DNA from: Hydrogenophaga sp.
GTDB taxonomy: Bacteria; Pseudomonadota; Gammaproteobacteria; Burkholderiales; Burkholderiaceae_C
Assembly (NCBI RefSeq): GCF_030373225.1
Contig: NZ_JAUCZG010000024.1
Location: forward strand, 1 to 64,000
Length of the DNA: 64,000 nucleotides
Direction of reading: 5' to 3'
Positions 1 through 10,344 of the stretch are shown piece after piece. The position numbers and the translations under genes were made by a program. The number at the start of each line of letters is the position of its first letter. Positions within the stretch are counted from its first letter, which is position 1. The notes under the pieces were generated by a model. That model saw only the letters and a program-made list of their open reading frames with translations, had not been told where the DNA came from and searched no databases.

Positions 1-25
1 CATAGTCTGCTGCGGGAGATAGTCC

Positions 26-51
26 AGCCTATGTACTGAAGTCCATAGGCT
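26..51. repeat. Inverted repeat upstream of first gene
   Basis: Eight-base arms AGCCTATG and CATAGGCT are perfectly complementary and enclose a 10-base loop. The element lies just ahead of the first open frame and has no T tract, so it does not look like an intrinsic terminator. It could be an operator or an end remnant of upstream DNA. The role is not determinable from the window. Confidence 0.35.
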
Positions 52-70
52 GGAGTCGTCCACGCGGGAG

Positions 71-1273
71 TTGATCCGGGCCCTGACCGGCATGCCGGGT
101 CTGCGTGCGGACCTCGCTGACAGCGGGCCCGGTGACGGAGCCGATGCCCCAGGGGAGGATCCGACGCCGGTCAGCGGAACTTCGGCAGGGCACACGTCAC
201 CCGTCGCTCCGGCCCGTGGCAGCGCGCGGCTGGGATGGGCAACGCTGGGAGCCGGTGCGCTCGCGTTGGCGCTGTGGACCCTCCTCTGGCCCGGCGACAG
301 GCAACCGGTGCCGCAGGAATCGACCAGCACCGTGCTCATCGCCGGGGGCCAGCAAGCCGCCGACACACCGCCGGCCGTGGCCGCCGCGCCGCCCCCGCCA
401 GCGGCTGCGGGTGCACCTGTTCCAGTGGCGGCGGCACCGGTTGAGCCGGCCGCTGCGCCCGCTTCGGCGACCGCGGCAGCCGCGTTGCCCCCTGCGCCCC
501 GGGTTGCGGCAGCCAGTGCGGCTCCACCACCGCCCGCGGCCACGAGCCGGCCCAACCCGCCACCGGTGGTGGCAAGGCCCCGGCCCGTGGAACCCGCCTC
601 CGCCCAGATGCCCGCTGCAGCGCCGACGCCGACGCCGACGCCAGCGCCAGCCGTCGTGGCCGCTGCGCCGGTGCGCCCTGCCGAACCCGCCGGTGCCGTC
701 AACACCGGCCTGCCTCGGCCAGGAGAGAGCTGGACCTACCGGACCAGCGGGAAATGGCCGACCAGTCCGCGCCGCGAGATCGTGATCGCGGTGCAATCGG
801 TGGGTGAGGGTGCGGTGACCGATGCGCTGCGGGCCGACTCACAAGCGCGGCTGGCGGGAGACGTGCAACGCAGCGTGGGCGCGCGGCCCGGGTTCGTTCA
901 GTGGAGCCAGATCGGCCTGGAGTACAGCCCTTACCTCGGGGCCTTCCGCGACCTGGGTACCCTGGGCTCGGTGAGCAACTTCGCCACCCCCGACCTGGAC
1001 ACCTGGGGTCAGTGGCATTCGCAGGCCAAGGTGCTGGGCCGCGAGCCAGTGAGCGTGCCGGGTGGACGCTTCGAAGCCTTCAAGGTCGAGGTCTGGAGCA
1101 GCCGCCCCGGCACCGGTGGGCCCACGCAGGCCGATATCGAACCGGTGCGCATCCATTACCTGGTCTGGTACGCGCCCGAGGTCAAGCGCTACGTGAAGAT
1201 GCAGCGCCGGGTGATCAGTGCAAACCACCGGGAGATTGAAAAGGATGTGTTCGAGCTGGTGGCCCACCGCTGA
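71..1273 (+). CDS. Pro/Ala-rich membrane-anchored protein of unknown function
   Basis: I do not recognise the family. The predicted 400-residue protein has a short cytoplasmic segment, one hydrophobic helix at about residues 53-73 and then about 140 residues very rich in Pro and Ala (runs of PPPP, TPTPTPAPA). It ends in a folded-looking domain from about residue 215 that starts PRPGESWTYRTSG and contains a conserved-looking WYAPEVKRYVK segment. The layout suggests a single-pass inner-membrane protein whose C-terminal domain is held out in the periplasm by a flexible linker. The start is uncertain: TTG at 71 is the most upstream option after an in-frame stop at 20-22, and ATG at 92 is the alternative. 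Neither has a well-placed ribosome site. The low-complexity composition makes the middle part uninformative. Confidence 0.6.
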   Translation: MIRALTGMPGLRADLADSGPGDGADAPGEDPTPVSGTSAGHTSPVAPARGSARLGWATLGAGALALALWTLLWPGDRQPVPQESTSTVLIAGGQQAADTPPAVAAAPPPPAAAGAPVPVAAAPVEPAAAPASATAAAALPPAPRVAAASAAPPPPAATSRPNPPPVVARPRPVEPASAQMPAAAPTPTPTPAPAVVAAAPVRPAEPAGAVNTGLPRPGESWTYRTSGKWPTSPRREIVIAVQSVGEGAVTDALRADSQARLAGDVQRSVGARPGFVQWSQIGLEYSPYLGAFRDLGTLGSVSNFATPDLDTWGQWHSQAKVLGREPVSVPGGRFEAFKVEVWSSRPGTGGPTQADIEPVRIHYLVWYAPEVKRYVKMQRRVISANHREIEKDVFELVAHR

Positions 1274-1284
1274 TCCGGCGCCGC

Positions 1285-1325
1285 TTGACCTGCATCAAGG
1301 CGCAGAAGGCCGGTCTGCCTAGACT
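1285..1325 (+). promoter_or_regulatory. FNR/ANR-type box and -10 of the hemerythrin promoter
   Basis: TTGACCTGCATCAA at 1285-1298 matches the FNR/CRP-superfamily half-site pattern TTGAY-N4-RTCAA. A -10-like TAGACT follows at 1320-1325 after a 21-base gap. That places the box centre about 41.5 bases upstream of the expected transcription start, the geometry of a class II activated promoter. The hemerythrin gene begins at 1372. A second box with nearly the same spacing lies at 58484-58497. Function as an oxygen-responsive promoter is inference. Confidence 0.65.
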
Positions 1326-1371
1326 GGGCGCACCTGCCGGGGGACCGCCCGGTGACCCGTGAGGAGACAGC

Positions 1372-1929
1372 ATGACGACTTCAACCCGTCCGGATCCGGA
1401 CACCGCCTCGCGGGCCGACGCACCGCTGACCACCTTCACCGATTGCCATGTCGGCATCCTCAGACGCCTCCAGTCGCTCGATGCCTTGCCGGCCCTGCTC
1501 GAGCCTGCCGCGAAGGCCCGGCAGATCGCGGCGGATTCGCTGGCGTTCTTCCGCGAGGCCATCTTCGAGCACCACCTCGATGAAGAGCGCGATCTGTTCC
1601 CGGCCGTGCTTGCCAGCGCCCAACCTGGCGAAGAGCGGGACCGGGTGCGTGCCATGACCGAGCGTCTGACCCACGAACACCGCACCATCGAGACGCTGTG
1701 GAAAGGGCTGGAAAAAGGCCTCAAGCGCGTGGGCAAGGGCCAGGACGCCGACCTCGACGTGGACGATGTGCACCAGCTCGTGGCAGCTTACTCGGCGCAC
1801 GCGGCGTTTGAAGAAACCGAGTTCCTGCCCTTGTCGCAGACCATCCTCGGGCGCAACAGCAACCACATGGCCGCACTCGGCCTGTCGCTGCACATGAGGC
1901 ACGTGCGGCAACCGGTCGCCTACATCTGA
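1372..1929 (+). CDS. Hemerythrin domain-containing protein
   Basis: A 185-residue helical protein with the metal-ligand pattern of bacterial hemerythrins: an early His in the FTDCHVGILRRL helix, HHLDEERDLFP in helix 2, THEHRTIETLW in helix 3 and SAHAAFEETEFLPL in helix 4. Such proteins bind a di-iron centre and act in O2 or NO sensing, storage or stress defence. The first 20 residues are a disordered-looking leader. The ATG at 1372 has GAGGAG 6-10 bases upstream. It is transcribed alone, or with the esterase gene 57 bases downstream. An FNR-type box 80 bases upstream suggests induction under low oxygen, which suits an oxygen- or NO-binding protein. The exact ligand is unknown. Confidence 0.85.
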   Translation: MTTSTRPDPDTASRADAPLTTFTDCHVGILRRLQSLDALPALLEPAAKARQIAADSLAFFREAIFEHHLDEERDLFPAVLASAQPGEERDRVRAMTERLTHEHRTIETLWKGLEKGLKRVGKGQDADLDVDDVHQLVAAYSAHAAFEETEFLPLSQTILGRNSNHMAALGLSLHMRHVRQPVAYI

Positions 1930-1986
1930 CGCGCTGCCGCGCCCAAGGCAGAATCCGGAGGTTCCCCCCACCTCTGGAGACCGCCT

Positions 1987-2742
1987 TTGACCGCGACCGC
2001 CCAACCCGACCCGACCGCCATCGTGCTCGTGCACGGTGCCTGGCATGGCGCATGGTGCTGGAGCCGGGTGCTGCCGCTGCTGCGCAAGGCCGGAGTGGAC
2101 AGCCACGCCGTGACACTCACCGGTGTGGGCGAACGGGCCCATCTGCTCTCGCCTGCGATCGACCTGCACACCCACATCCAGGACGTGATCGGCCTGATCG
2201 AAGCCGAAGAACTGCAGCGGGTGGTGCTGGTCGGTCACAGCTATGCCGGCATGGTGATCACCGGCGTGGCCGATCGGCTGCAGCGCGAGCGCGCCGGTTT
2301 GCTGGCGCACCTGGTGTACCTCGATGCGGCCTTGCCTGGCCCCGGCGACAGCTGGAGCAGCCACCATGAGGAAGCCACCCGCCAGGCCCGAATCGCAGCC
2401 TCGCAGGCCAGCGCGGGCTTGAGTTTCCCGCCGCCCGACGCCGCCCTGTTCGGCCTGGTCGGTCCCGACCGCGACTGGGTCAACCGGCGCCAGACACCCC
2501 AGCCGTTCCGGCTGTACCAGCAGCCGCTGCATTTTGATGCCGCCCGCGTGGCCGCCGTGCCGCGCACCTTCATCGACTGCACCGAGCCCGCGCTGGTCAC
2601 CATCGCTGCGTCGCGCCGTCGGGTGCGCAGCGAGCCGGGCTGGAACCTGGTGGAAATGGCCACCGGCCACGACCCCATGGTCAGTGAGCCGGCCTCGCTC
2701 AGCCGGATCCTGCTGGACATTCAGCGCCGTGCCACGATCTGA
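1987..2742 (+). CDS. Alpha/beta-fold hydrolase of the EstC/hydroxynitrile lyase-like group
   Basis: This 251-residue protein has the hallmarks of small plant-esterase-like hydrolases: VLVHGAWHGAWCW near residue 15 (oxyanion region), the nucleophile elbow GHSYAGM near residue 82 and a catalytic His in ATGHDPMVSEP near the end. It would hydrolyse small esters in the cytoplasm; no signal peptide is visible. I chose the TTG start at 1987 because CTGGAGA lies 6-12 bases before it and no ATG gives a plausible N-terminus. The DUF1624 gene follows only 7 bases after the stop, so the two are probably cotranscribed. The natural substrate cannot be read from the sequence. Confidence 0.82.
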   Translation: MTATAQPDPTAIVLVHGAWHGAWCWSRVLPLLRKAGVDSHAVTLTGVGERAHLLSPAIDLHTHIQDVIGLIEAEELQRVVLVGHSYAGMVITGVADRLQRERAGLLAHLVYLDAALPGPGDSWSSHHEEATRQARIAASQASAGLSFPPPDAALFGLVGPDRDWVNRRQTPQPFRLYQQPLHFDAARVAAVPRTFIDCTEPALVTIAASRRRVRSEPGWNLVEMATGHDPMVSEPASLSRILLDIQRRATI

Positions 2743-2749
2743 GGCGTCC

Positions 2750-3487
2750 ATGTCGCAGCGCCTGGACCGCATCGACCAGCTGCGTGCTGTCGCCATGCTG
2801 TGGATGACGGCCTACCACTTCTGTTTCGACCTCCATTTTTTCCGCCTGATCCGCGAAGACTTCTACCGCGACCCCTTCTGGACCTGGCAGCGCACGGCCA
2901 TCGTGAGCCTGTTTCTTTTCACCGCCGGCCTGTCGCAGGCGGTGGCGCTGCACCAGGGGCAGACCTGGGCGCGCTTCTGGCGCCGCTGGTGGCAGGTGGC
3001 CGCTGCGGCGGCGCTGGTGACCGCAAGCTCGCTGCTGGTGTTTCCCGACAGCTTCATCTATTTCGGTGTTTTGCACGGCATCGCGGTCATGCTCGTCGTG
3101 GTTCGCCTGACCGCGGGCTGGGGCGCCTGGCTGTGGCTGCTGGGCGCCGTGGCCATCGGCTGCAAGTTCGCTGCACCCTTCTTGATCCAGGCGGTTCCCG
3201 CACTGGAAGTGCTCAACGCGCCGTGGCTCAACTGGTTGGGTCTCATCAGCAGCAAGCCGGTGACCGAAGACTACGTGCCGCTGGTGCCGTGGCTCGGTGC
3301 GATGTGGTGGGGCATGGCGGCGGGACGCTGGCTGCTGCACCACCGACCCCACTGGCTGGGCGGTACCGCCCCCGCACGGGGGGCGGGCAAGGCGCTGGCC
3401 TTCATGGGCCGCTGGAGCCTGAGCTACTACCTGCTGCACCAGCCGGTGCTGATGGCTCTGATCTGGCTGGGAACGCAGCTCGCCTGA
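2750..3487 (+). CDS. DUF1624 (heparan-alpha-glucosaminide N-acetyltransferase-like) membrane protein
   Basis: A polytopic inner-membrane protein of 245 residues starting RLDRIDQLRAVAMLWMTAYHF, the signature opening of DUF1624 acyltransferase-like proteins, and ending SLSYYLLHQPVLMALIWLG. About seven hydrophobic helices can be traced. The conserved His in the first helix (AYHFCFD) corresponds to the putative acyl-transfer residue of the family. The ATG at 2750 lies 7 bases after the upstream esterase stop. A longer in-frame extension exists upstream but overlaps the esterase and looks non-coding. The acyl acceptor is unknown. A strong bidirectional terminator follows. Confidence 0.85.
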   Translation: MSQRLDRIDQLRAVAMLWMTAYHFCFDLHFFRLIREDFYRDPFWTWQRTAIVSLFLFTAGLSQAVALHQGQTWARFWRRWWQVAAAAALVTASSLLVFPDSFIYFGVLHGIAVMLVVVRLTAGWGAWLWLLGAVAIGCKFAAPFLIQAVPALEVLNAPWLNWLGLISSKPVTEDYVPLVPWLGAMWWGMAAGRWLLHHRPHWLGGTAPARGAGKALAFMGRWSLSYYLLHQPVLMALIWLGTQLA

Positions 3488-3490
3488 AAC

Positions 3491-3517
3491 AAAAAAGCGC
3501 GGAAATCCGCGCTTTTT
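3491..3517. terminator. Bidirectional intrinsic terminator
   Basis: A GCGCGG/CCGCGC stem with a 4-base loop is preceded by six A and followed by five T, so it can stop transcripts from either side. It sits between the convergent DUF1624 gene and ppiC. Confidence 0.88.
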
Positions 3518-3538
3518 CCTGAGTACCGCGCCCGCTAC

Positions 3539-4318
3539 TTATTCGATCTTGGCCTTCTCACGCAGGGTCTTCTGGAACTCGGTCAGTTTCTGCTGCTGCA
3601 TCTGCTGGGCGATCTGCGGCTTGATGTCTTCCATCTTGGGCAGCTCGGCCTGGCGGACATCGTCCACCCGGATGATGTGCCAGCCGAACTGGGTCTTCAC
3701 CGGCACCTGGGTGGTCTGGCCCTTCTCGAGCTTGACCATGGCCTCGGAAAATTCAGGCACATAGCTGGCGGCAGCGGCCCAGTCGAGGTCGCCACCGTTG
3801 GCACCGGAGCCCGGGTCCTTCGACTGCTTCTTGGCGATGTCCTCGAACTTGCCCTTGCCCTTGAGCGACGCAATGATGGCCTTGGCTTCGTCTTCCTTCT
3901 CGACCAGGATGTGGCGGGCACGGTATTCCTTGCCGCCGTTGGCCGCCACGAACTTGTCGTATTCGGCCTTGATGTCGGCATCGGTCACCGGGTTCTTGGC
4001 CTGGAAGTCGGCAAACAGGGCCCGGATCATGATGGTCTGGCGGGCCAGCTCGAGCTGGTTCTTGAACTCCTCGGAGGCGCCGATGCCGCGTTTCTGTGCT
4101 TCCTGCATGAACACCTCGCGCAGCACCACTTCTTCCTTGAGCTGGGCGCGCACGGTGTCATCGACCGGGCGGCCGGTGGCCGCGATCTGCTGGGCCAGCA
4201 CTTCGAGCCGGGCGCTGGGCACGGCCTTGCCATTGACGATGGCGATGTTCTGGGCAGAGGCGCTGAAGGCGCTGGCAACGAGCACGGCCGCGGTCAGGGC
4301 CGAGAGGGGAAATTTCAT
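3539..4318 (-). CDS. Parvulin-type peptidylprolyl isomerase (PpiC/PrsA-like)
   Basis: A 259-residue exported foldase. Residues 1-23 form a signal peptide (MKFPLSALTAAVLVASAFSASAQ), followed by a SurA-like helical N-domain and a parvulin PPIase domain at about residues 135-235. Typical motifs are ARHILVEKEDEAKAII, DPGSGANGGDLDW and TQFGWHIIRVDD. It would assist folding of periplasmic and outer-membrane proteins. It is the last gene of a yciB-bolA-ppiC unit on the minus strand, a gene order common in Burkholderiales, separated from bolA by about 90 bases. Charged C-terminal residues (QMQQQKLTEFQKTLREKAKIE) complete the helical chaperone module. Confidence 0.92.
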   Translation of the reverse strand: MKFPLSALTAAVLVASAFSASAQNIAIVNGKAVPSARLEVLAQQIAATGRPVDDTVRAQLKEEVVLREVFMQEAQKRGIGASEEFKNQLELARQTIMIRALFADFQAKNPVTDADIKAEYDKFVAANGGKEYRARHILVEKEDEAKAIIASLKGKGKFEDIAKKQSKDPGSGANGGDLDWAAAASYVPEFSEAMVKLEKGQTTQVPVKTQFGWHIIRVDDVRQAELPKMEDIKPQIAQQMQQQKLTEFQKTLREKAKIE

Positions 4319-4410
4319 GGTGATCCTCGGGTGTGAAAAGGGTTTTGAGCTGCGGCGCCCGCCGGGGTTCAGCAGACTCGTATCAGAACGTAGCGGAGGA
4401 AAAAGGCGCT

Positions 4411-4686
4411 TCAGGCCTTGATCTCGATGGCCAACGCGTGCAGTCCCGCGTCGGTGAAATTTTGCAGCGCATCATACACAAGGCGGTGCCGGGCAACCCG
4501 GCTGAGACCGGCAAAACCGGGCGCTGCGATGCGCACCCGGAAGTGGGTACCGAAGCCCAGCCCGTTGGCGCCCGAGTGCCCGGCGTGGGCCGCGCTTTCA
4601 TCAAGCACCTCGAGCTCGGTGGGCTGCAGGACGGCGCGCAACTGCGCCTCGATCGCAGCCGCCGTGGGGGTCGCTGCCGTGCTCAT
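4411..4686 (-). CDS. bolA: BolA family protein
   Basis: A 91-residue protein with the BolA fold: [19 protein letters not shown], the HAGHSG loop carrying candidate ligand His residues, [13 protein letters not shown] and the C-terminal helix [13 protein letters not shown]. BolA proteins partner with monothiol glutaredoxins in Fe-S or iron handling and influence cell shape. The start ATG overlaps the stop of yciB by four bases (ATGA), showing translational coupling. The length fits the small BolA/YrbA class. It lies between yciB and ppiC in one transcription unit. Confidence 0.9.
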   Translation of the reverse strand: MSTAATPTAAAIEAQLRAVLQPTELEVLDESAAHAGHSGANGLGFGTHFRVRIAAPGFAGLSRVARHRLVYDALQNFTDAGLHALAIEIKA

Positions 4687-5225
4687 GATTTCTCCACCGG
4701 ATCGTCCTTGAGGAAGCGGGAGATGTACAAACCCTGCCCGACGATGAAGACCACCGGGAACACATAGCCCCAGATCTTGAAATTGACCCAGTCTTCGGTG
4801 GAGTAGTAGGCGGCCACCCAGGCGTTGATGGCCGCCATGAACAGGAAGTAGCCGACCCAGGCCACGGTGAGTCGGGCCCACACGCCGTCGGGCAGGCTCA
4901 GCTGGCTGCCCAGCAGGATCTTCAGGAAGTTCTTCTTCCAGACCCAGAGCGCGGCCGCCAGCACGATGGCCATGCTGGCGTACAACACCGTGGGTTTCCA
5001 TTTGATGAAGCGCTCGTCCTGCAGGAACAGGGTGAGGGCGCCGAACACCAGAATGAGCACCAGCGTGACCTTTTGCAGGGTCTGCAGTTTGCGGTCAATG
5101 CCGTAGATGATGCCGGTCTGCACCACCGTGGCCGCCATCAGCACCGCGGTGGCGGTGTAGATGTCGGCCATCTTGTAGGCCAGCACGAACAGGGCGATGG
5201 GAAAGAAGTCGATGAGGAAACGCAT
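4683..5225 (-). CDS. yciB: Septation protein A / inner membrane-spanning protein YciB
   Basis: A 180-residue polytopic protein beginning [20 protein letters not shown], the conserved opening of YciB (IspA/IspZ) proteins, with five or six membrane helices and the typical [11 protein letters not shown] and [17 protein letters not shown] segments. It is implicated in septation and envelope integrity. The ATG at 5225 is chosen because the family always starts at this motif; an in-frame extension to 5345 does not look coding. A GATAAT hexamer about 7 bases upstream of the ATG could be a -10 element, giving a very short leader. The next gene, bolA, overlaps it by four bases. Confidence 0.92.
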   Translation of the reverse strand: MRFLIDFFPIALFVLAYKMADIYTATAVLMAATVVQTGIIYGIDRKLQTLQKVTLVLILVFGALTLFLQDERFIKWKPTVLYASMAIVLAAALWVWKKNFLKILLGSQLSLPDGVWARLTVAWVGYFLFMAAINAWVAAYYSTEDWVNFKIWGYVFPVVFIVGQGLYISRFLKDDPVEKS

Positions 5226-5350
5226 CGGCGGATTATCCGCTTTGCACCAGGGTCGCCGTTGATCGGGGTCATGGGCTGGAACTCGGGGCACGTGCGGCGG
5301 CTCGATAGCATTGGTCCATTCCCTTTGTCGCATCCAGGAGCCCACCCCCC

Positions 5351-6322
5351 ATGTCCCCTCAAGAACAACAATCCATCCTCACCATTGCCTTGATGGCGGG
5401 CTTTGCCGATGGCCACAAGGCGGACGTCGAGCGCGAGGCGATCCGGCGCATGGCCGAGTCGCTGGGGCGTGAAGATGCGGGCCTGGGCCTGGCCCGGCTC
5501 TACCAGGACGTGCTGCTCAAGCGGGTGTCGCTGCCGGACGCCGTGGCCGGACTGCAGGACGCCGGTCAACGCCAGCTCGCCTACGAAATGGCGGTGTGCG
5601 TGTGCGATGCCGACGGCCGACAGAGCGACGCCGAGCGGGCGTTCCTGACCGACCTGAAGTCGCGCCTGAAGCTCGACCCGGCCGAGGCGGCGGCTTTCGA
5701 GCGTGAGGCCGATGCCCTGGTGGACGCGGCAGAACAGGCTCTGCCGGTTGCGGTGGCAAGCCCGGCGTCCATCCCGGCAGCGGCGCCGGTGGTGTCGGCC
5801 AGCGTGGCAGCCGGGATCGATCTGGACAAAACCATCTTGAATCACGCACTGCTCAATGGCGCGCTGGAGCTGCTGCCGCAGTCGTGGGCCTCGATGGCGA
5901 TCATTCCGCTGCAGGTGAAGATGGTGTACGCCATCGGCAAGGCGCACGGGGTGGAGCTCGATCAGGGCCACATCCGCGAGTTCATCGCCGCCGTGGGCGT
6001 GGGACTGACCTCGCAGTACCTGGAGCAGTTCGGCCGCAAGCTGCTCGGTGGGCTGCTGGGCAAGGCAGCCGGGCGCGCCATCGGCGGCCTTGGCAGCGCG
6101 GCCACCGGCATGGCGTTTTCGTTTGCCACCACCTATGCACTGGGCCAGGTGGCCAAGCGCTATTACGCCGGCGGCCGGGTGATGAGCACCGAGCTGCTCA
6201 AGCAGACTTTCCAGGACCTGCTCGGTCCGGCCAAACAGATGCAGACGCAGTATCTGCCGCAGATCCGTCAGAAGGCGGCCACGCTGGATGCCGGACAGAT
6301 CATGCAGATGGTCAGGGGCTGA
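5351..6322 (+). CDS. TerB-like / DUF697 domain protein
   Basis: A 323-residue protein in two parts. Residues 1-130 form an all-helical TerB-like module ([24 protein letters not shown], then [18 protein letters not shown], two acidic metal-binding-like repeats). An Ala/Pro linker follows. Residues 160-300 carry a DUF697/YcjF-type region with Gly/Ala-rich hydrophobic helices ([20 protein letters not shown]) and a [10 protein letters not shown] motif. TerB modules occur in tellurite and envelope-stress proteins, and DUF697 often pairs with membrane-associated GTPases. No GTPase gene is adjacent. A CAGGAG ribosome site precedes the ATG. The gene diverges from yciB. Confidence 0.75.
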   Translation: MSPQEQQSILTIALMAGFADGHKADVEREAIRRMAESLGREDAGLGLARLYQDVLLKRVSLPDAVAGLQDAGQRQLAYEMAVCVCDADGRQSDAERAFLTDLKSRLKLDPAEAAAFEREADALVDAAEQALPVAVASPASIPAAAPVVSASVAAGIDLDKTILNHALLNGALELLPQSWASMAIIPLQVKMVYAIGKAHGVELDQGHIREFIAAVGVGLTSQYLEQFGRKLLGGLLGKAAGRAIGGLGSAATGMAFSFATTYALGQVAKRYYAGGRVMSTELLKQTFQDLLGPAKQMQTQYLPQIRQKAATLDAGQIMQMVRG

Positions 6323-6351
6323 CCACCCGCGCCGGCTGCGGCGTCACCCTT
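6323..6351 (+). repeat. Degenerate half-copy of the post-stop REP-like element (copy D)
   Basis: It begins on the base after the TerB/DUF697 stop codon and matches the first 29 bases of the element found in full at 17289, 20883 and 25279 (CCGCGCCG..TGCGGCGTCACCC) with a few substitutions. The downstream half is absent. Confidence 0.5.
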
Positions 6352-6366
6352 CAGGAATGGCGCGGC

Positions 6367-7392
6367 TCAGGCGGCGGCTGCAGTCAGCCGCTGCGCCGCC
6401 ATCGCCTGCGCCGTGATGGTCAGCGAGCGCAGGCGCAGTGCCGGCTCGAAGACATCGCTCACGATCATGAATTCGTCGGCCTGCGTCAGGTCGGCCAGCG
6501 ACTGCAGGCCTTCGTGCACGGTCTCGGGCCCGCCGATCACGGCAGCGGCGAGGAAGTCGGCGATGCCGGCCTGCTCCTGGGGGTGAAGGCTCTGCATGAA
6601 TCCGTGCACCGGTGGTGGCAACTGGCCGCGCTGGCCGGTGAGGATGCCGAGCACCCGCTGGTAGGTGCTGCTGGCCAGGAATTCCGCCTCTTCATCGGTG
6701 GGCGCGGCGATCAGCGGCACGCCGATGATCACGTAGGGCCGGGCCAGCTGGGCCGAGGGTTTGAACTGGCTGCGGTAGACCTCGAGCGCCTGCAGCAGCA
6801 TGCGGGGCGCGAAGTGCGATGCGAATGCAAACGGAAGGCCCTGCTGCGCCGCCAGCCGCGCCGAAAACAGGCTCGAGCCCAGCAGCCAGATCGGCACGTT
6901 GGTGCCGGCGCCGGGGTTGGCGATCAGTCGCTGGCCCGGCACCACCGGGCCCAGCAGGTGCTGCAGCTCGGCCACGTCGCGCGGGAAGTCGGCCTCGGTT
7001 TCCACCCGGTCGCGCCGCAGCGCGCGCATGGTCGGTTGATCGGTGCCGGGTGCACGGCCCAGACCGAGGTCGATGCGCCCCGGATAGAGCTCGGCCAGCG
7101 TGCCGAAGGCTTCGGCCACCACCAGTGGCGCGTGGTTGGGCAGCATCACGCCGCCCGAGCCCACGCGCATCTGCCGGGTGCCTCCCGCGATGTGACCCAC
7201 CAGCACTGCGGTGGCCGAGCAGGCAATGCCGCTCATGTTGTGGTGTTCGGCCAGCCAGTATCGCGTGAAACCGAGCGACTCGGCGTGTTGCGCGGTGCGC
7301 AGCGCCAGGGCGAGCGCATCGGCCACCGTGCCGCCTTCGCGCACGGCCACCAGATCGAGCATGGAGAGCCGGATGTCGGAGAGTGTTTTCAT
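6367..7392 (-). CDS. LLM class flavin-dependent oxidoreductase (YhbW-like)
   Basis: A 341-residue luciferase-like monooxygenase-family protein. It starts [20 protein letters not shown] and contains [27 protein letters not shown] and [22 protein letters not shown], the standard motifs of the YhbW-type single-component subgroup. A TIM barrel binding FMN is expected. The substrate is unknown. It is the last gene of a tightly packed minus-strand unit selO-msrB-cysK-LLM, starting 3 bases after the cysK stop. Its place behind cysteine and methionine-sulfoxide genes would suit a role in sulfur or redox metabolism, which is inference from context. Confidence 0.88.
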   Translation of the reverse strand: MKTLSDIRLSMLDLVAVREGGTVADALALALRTAQHAESLGFTRYWLAEHHNMSGIACSATAVLVGHIAGGTRQMRVGSGGVMLPNHAPLVVAEAFGTLAELYPGRIDLGLGRAPGTDQPTMRALRRDRVETEADFPRDVAELQHLLGPVVPGQRLIANPGAGTNVPIWLLGSSLFSARLAAQQGLPFAFASHFAPRMLLQALEVYRSQFKPSAQLARPYVIIGVPLIAAPTDEEAEFLASSTYQRVLGILTGQRGQLPPPVHGFMQSLHPQEQAGIADFLAAAVIGGPETVHEGLQSLADLTQADEFMIVSDVFEPALRLRSLTITAQAMAAQRLTAAAA

Positions 7393-7395
7393 GAA

Positions 7396-8316
7396 TCAGT
7401 TCGGCAGGTAGCCGTCCACGGACAGGTAACGTTCGCCGGTGTCGTAGTTGAAGCCGAGCACCACGGCATGGGCCGGCAGATCGGGGAGTTTCTGGGCGAT
7501 GGCGGCCAGCGTGGCGCCCGACGAAATGCCGACCAGCATGCCTTCCTCGCGCGCACTGCGCCGACCCATTTCGCGTGCGGCCTCGGCCTCGACCTTGATC
7601 ACGCCGTCGAGCACCGACATGTCGAGGTTGCCCGGGATGAAGCCGGCGCCGATGCCCTGGATGGGGTGGGGCGAGGGGGCGCCGCCGGAGATCACGGGCG
7701 AGGCGCTCGGCTCCACGGCGAACACCTTGAGCTTCGGCCAGCGGGCCTTGAGCACACGGGCCACGCCGGTGAGGTGTCCACCGGTTCCCACGCCGGTGAT
7801 GATCGCGTCGATGCCCTCGGGGAAATCGGCTGCGATCTCGGCCGCCGTGGTCTGCACGTGCACCGCCACATTGGCCGGGTTGTTGAACTGCTGCGGCATC
7901 CAGGCGCCGGGCGTGCTGGCCACGATCTCTTCAGCGCGCGCAATCGAGCCCTTCATGCCCTTGTCGCGCGGCGTCAGGTCGAAGCTGGCACCATAGGCCA
8001 GCATCAGGCGCCGGCGCTCCACCGACATGCTGTCGGGCATCACCAGGATGATCTTGTAGCCCTTGACCGCTGCCACCATGGCCAGGCCGATGCCGGTGTT
8101 GCCCGAGGTGGGTTCCACGATCGTGCCGCCGGGCTTGAGCGCGCCGGTCTTTTCGGCGGCTTCCACCATGGCCAGTGCGATGCGGTCCTTGATGGATCCG
8201 CCCGGGTTGCTGCGCTCCGACTTGATCCAGACCTGTTGCGTGGCGTCGCCGAACAGGCGCTGGATGCGCACGTGCGGCGTGTTGCCGATGGTCTGCAGGA
8301 TGTTGTCGGCCTTCAT
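7396..8316 (-). CDS. cysK: Cysteine synthase A (O-acetylserine sulfhydrylase)
   Basis: A 306-residue PLP enzyme of fold type II. It opens with the family signature [12 protein letters not shown]. The PLP lysine lies in [12 protein letters not shown] near residue 43, the substrate loop is [11 protein letters not shown] and the phosphate-binding loop is [10 protein letters not shown]. It forms cysteine from O-acetylserine and sulfide. The length and the [10 protein letters not shown] opening fit CysK more than CysM, though the two are hard to separate by eye. The start ATG overlaps the msrB stop by four bases (ATGA), so the genes are translationally coupled. Confidence 0.9.
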   Translation of the reverse strand: MKADNILQTIGNTPHVRIQRLFGDATQQVWIKSERSNPGGSIKDRIALAMVEAAEKTGALKPGGTIVEPTSGNTGIGLAMVAAVKGYKIILVMPDSMSVERRRLMLAYGASFDLTPRDKGMKGSIARAEEIVASTPGAWMPQQFNNPANVAVHVQTTAAEIAADFPEGIDAIITGVGTGGHLTGVARVLKARWPKLKVFAVEPSASPVISGGAPSPHPIQGIGAGFIPGNLDMSVLDGVIKVEAEAAREMGRRSAREEGMLVGISSGATLAAIAQKLPDLPAHAVVLGFNYDTGERYLSVDGYLPN

Positions 8317-8732
8317 GGGGTGTCCTTGGTGGGTGAGTGCTCGAGTGAAGCCGAGTTCATGCAGTAACGCAAGCCGGTCTCGGTCGGACCATCGTCGAAC
8401 ACGTGCCCCAGATGGGCGCCACACTGGCTGCACACCGTCTCCACCCGCACCATGCCCAGACTGCGATCGGTGATTTCGGTGATCGCGCCGGGCACGGCCT
8501 GCGAGAAGCTGGGCCAGCCGCAGCCGGCGTCGAACTTGGTGCCGGCATCGAACAAGGTGTTGCCGCAGCACACGCAGTGGTAGCTGCCATCGCTCCAGAC
8601 CTGCTCGTATTTGCCGGTGAACGGGCGCTCGGTGTGGGCATGGCGGGTGACGTCGAAGGCGCGCGGCTCGGCACCTTTGGCCGCGAGCAGCTCGCGCCAC
8701 TCGGCGTCGGTTTTCTGGATGGGGAAGTTCAT
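8313..8732 (-). CDS. msrB: Peptide-methionine (R)-S-oxide reductase MsrB
   Basis: A 139-residue enzyme reducing methionine-R-sulfoxide in proteins. Two zinc-binding pairs are visible (CVCCG near residue 50 and CSQCG near residue 98), with the catalytic Cys in [11 protein letters not shown] near the C-terminus. The start at 8732 ([12 protein letters not shown]) has GGAG at ideal spacing. An upstream in-frame ATG at 8753 overlaps the selO stop by four bases (ATGA), so a seven-residue-longer product by coupling is possible. It is flanked by selO and cysK in one operon with a clear redox and sulfur theme. Confidence 0.93.
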   Translation of the reverse strand: MNFPIQKTDAEWRELLAAKGAEPRAFDVTRHAHTERPFTGKYEQVWSDGSYHCVCCGNTLFDAGTKFDAGCGWPSFSQAVPGAITEITDRSLGMVRVETVCSQCGAHLGHVFDDGPTETGLRYCMNSASLEHSPTKDTP

Positions 8733-8749
8733 GGGGGTCTCCTGGATGC

Positions 8750-10207
<1,458 letters not shown>

Positions 10208-10344
10208 GTGGACCATTGTCACCGAGACGACTTGCACCCACTGCAGGCCGGGCTATCCGGGCCAACCCGCTGGGGGCGCGCCGACCGACTGCGGCATGAT
10301 CCACCGATCGCTTGAATCCACCATAACCACACAGGAGATCTCCC

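Noticed and set aside
5259..5272. TTGATCGGGGTCAT as a third FNR-type box
   Set aside because: The last half-site base is wrong (TCAT for TCAA) and there is no -10 at the right distance for either flanking gene.
5884..8367. Long plus-strand open frame opposite the LLM and cysK genes
   Set aside because: Its translation is His/Gly/Arg-rich without motifs, while the minus strand encodes two clear enzymes; it is a high-GC shadow frame.
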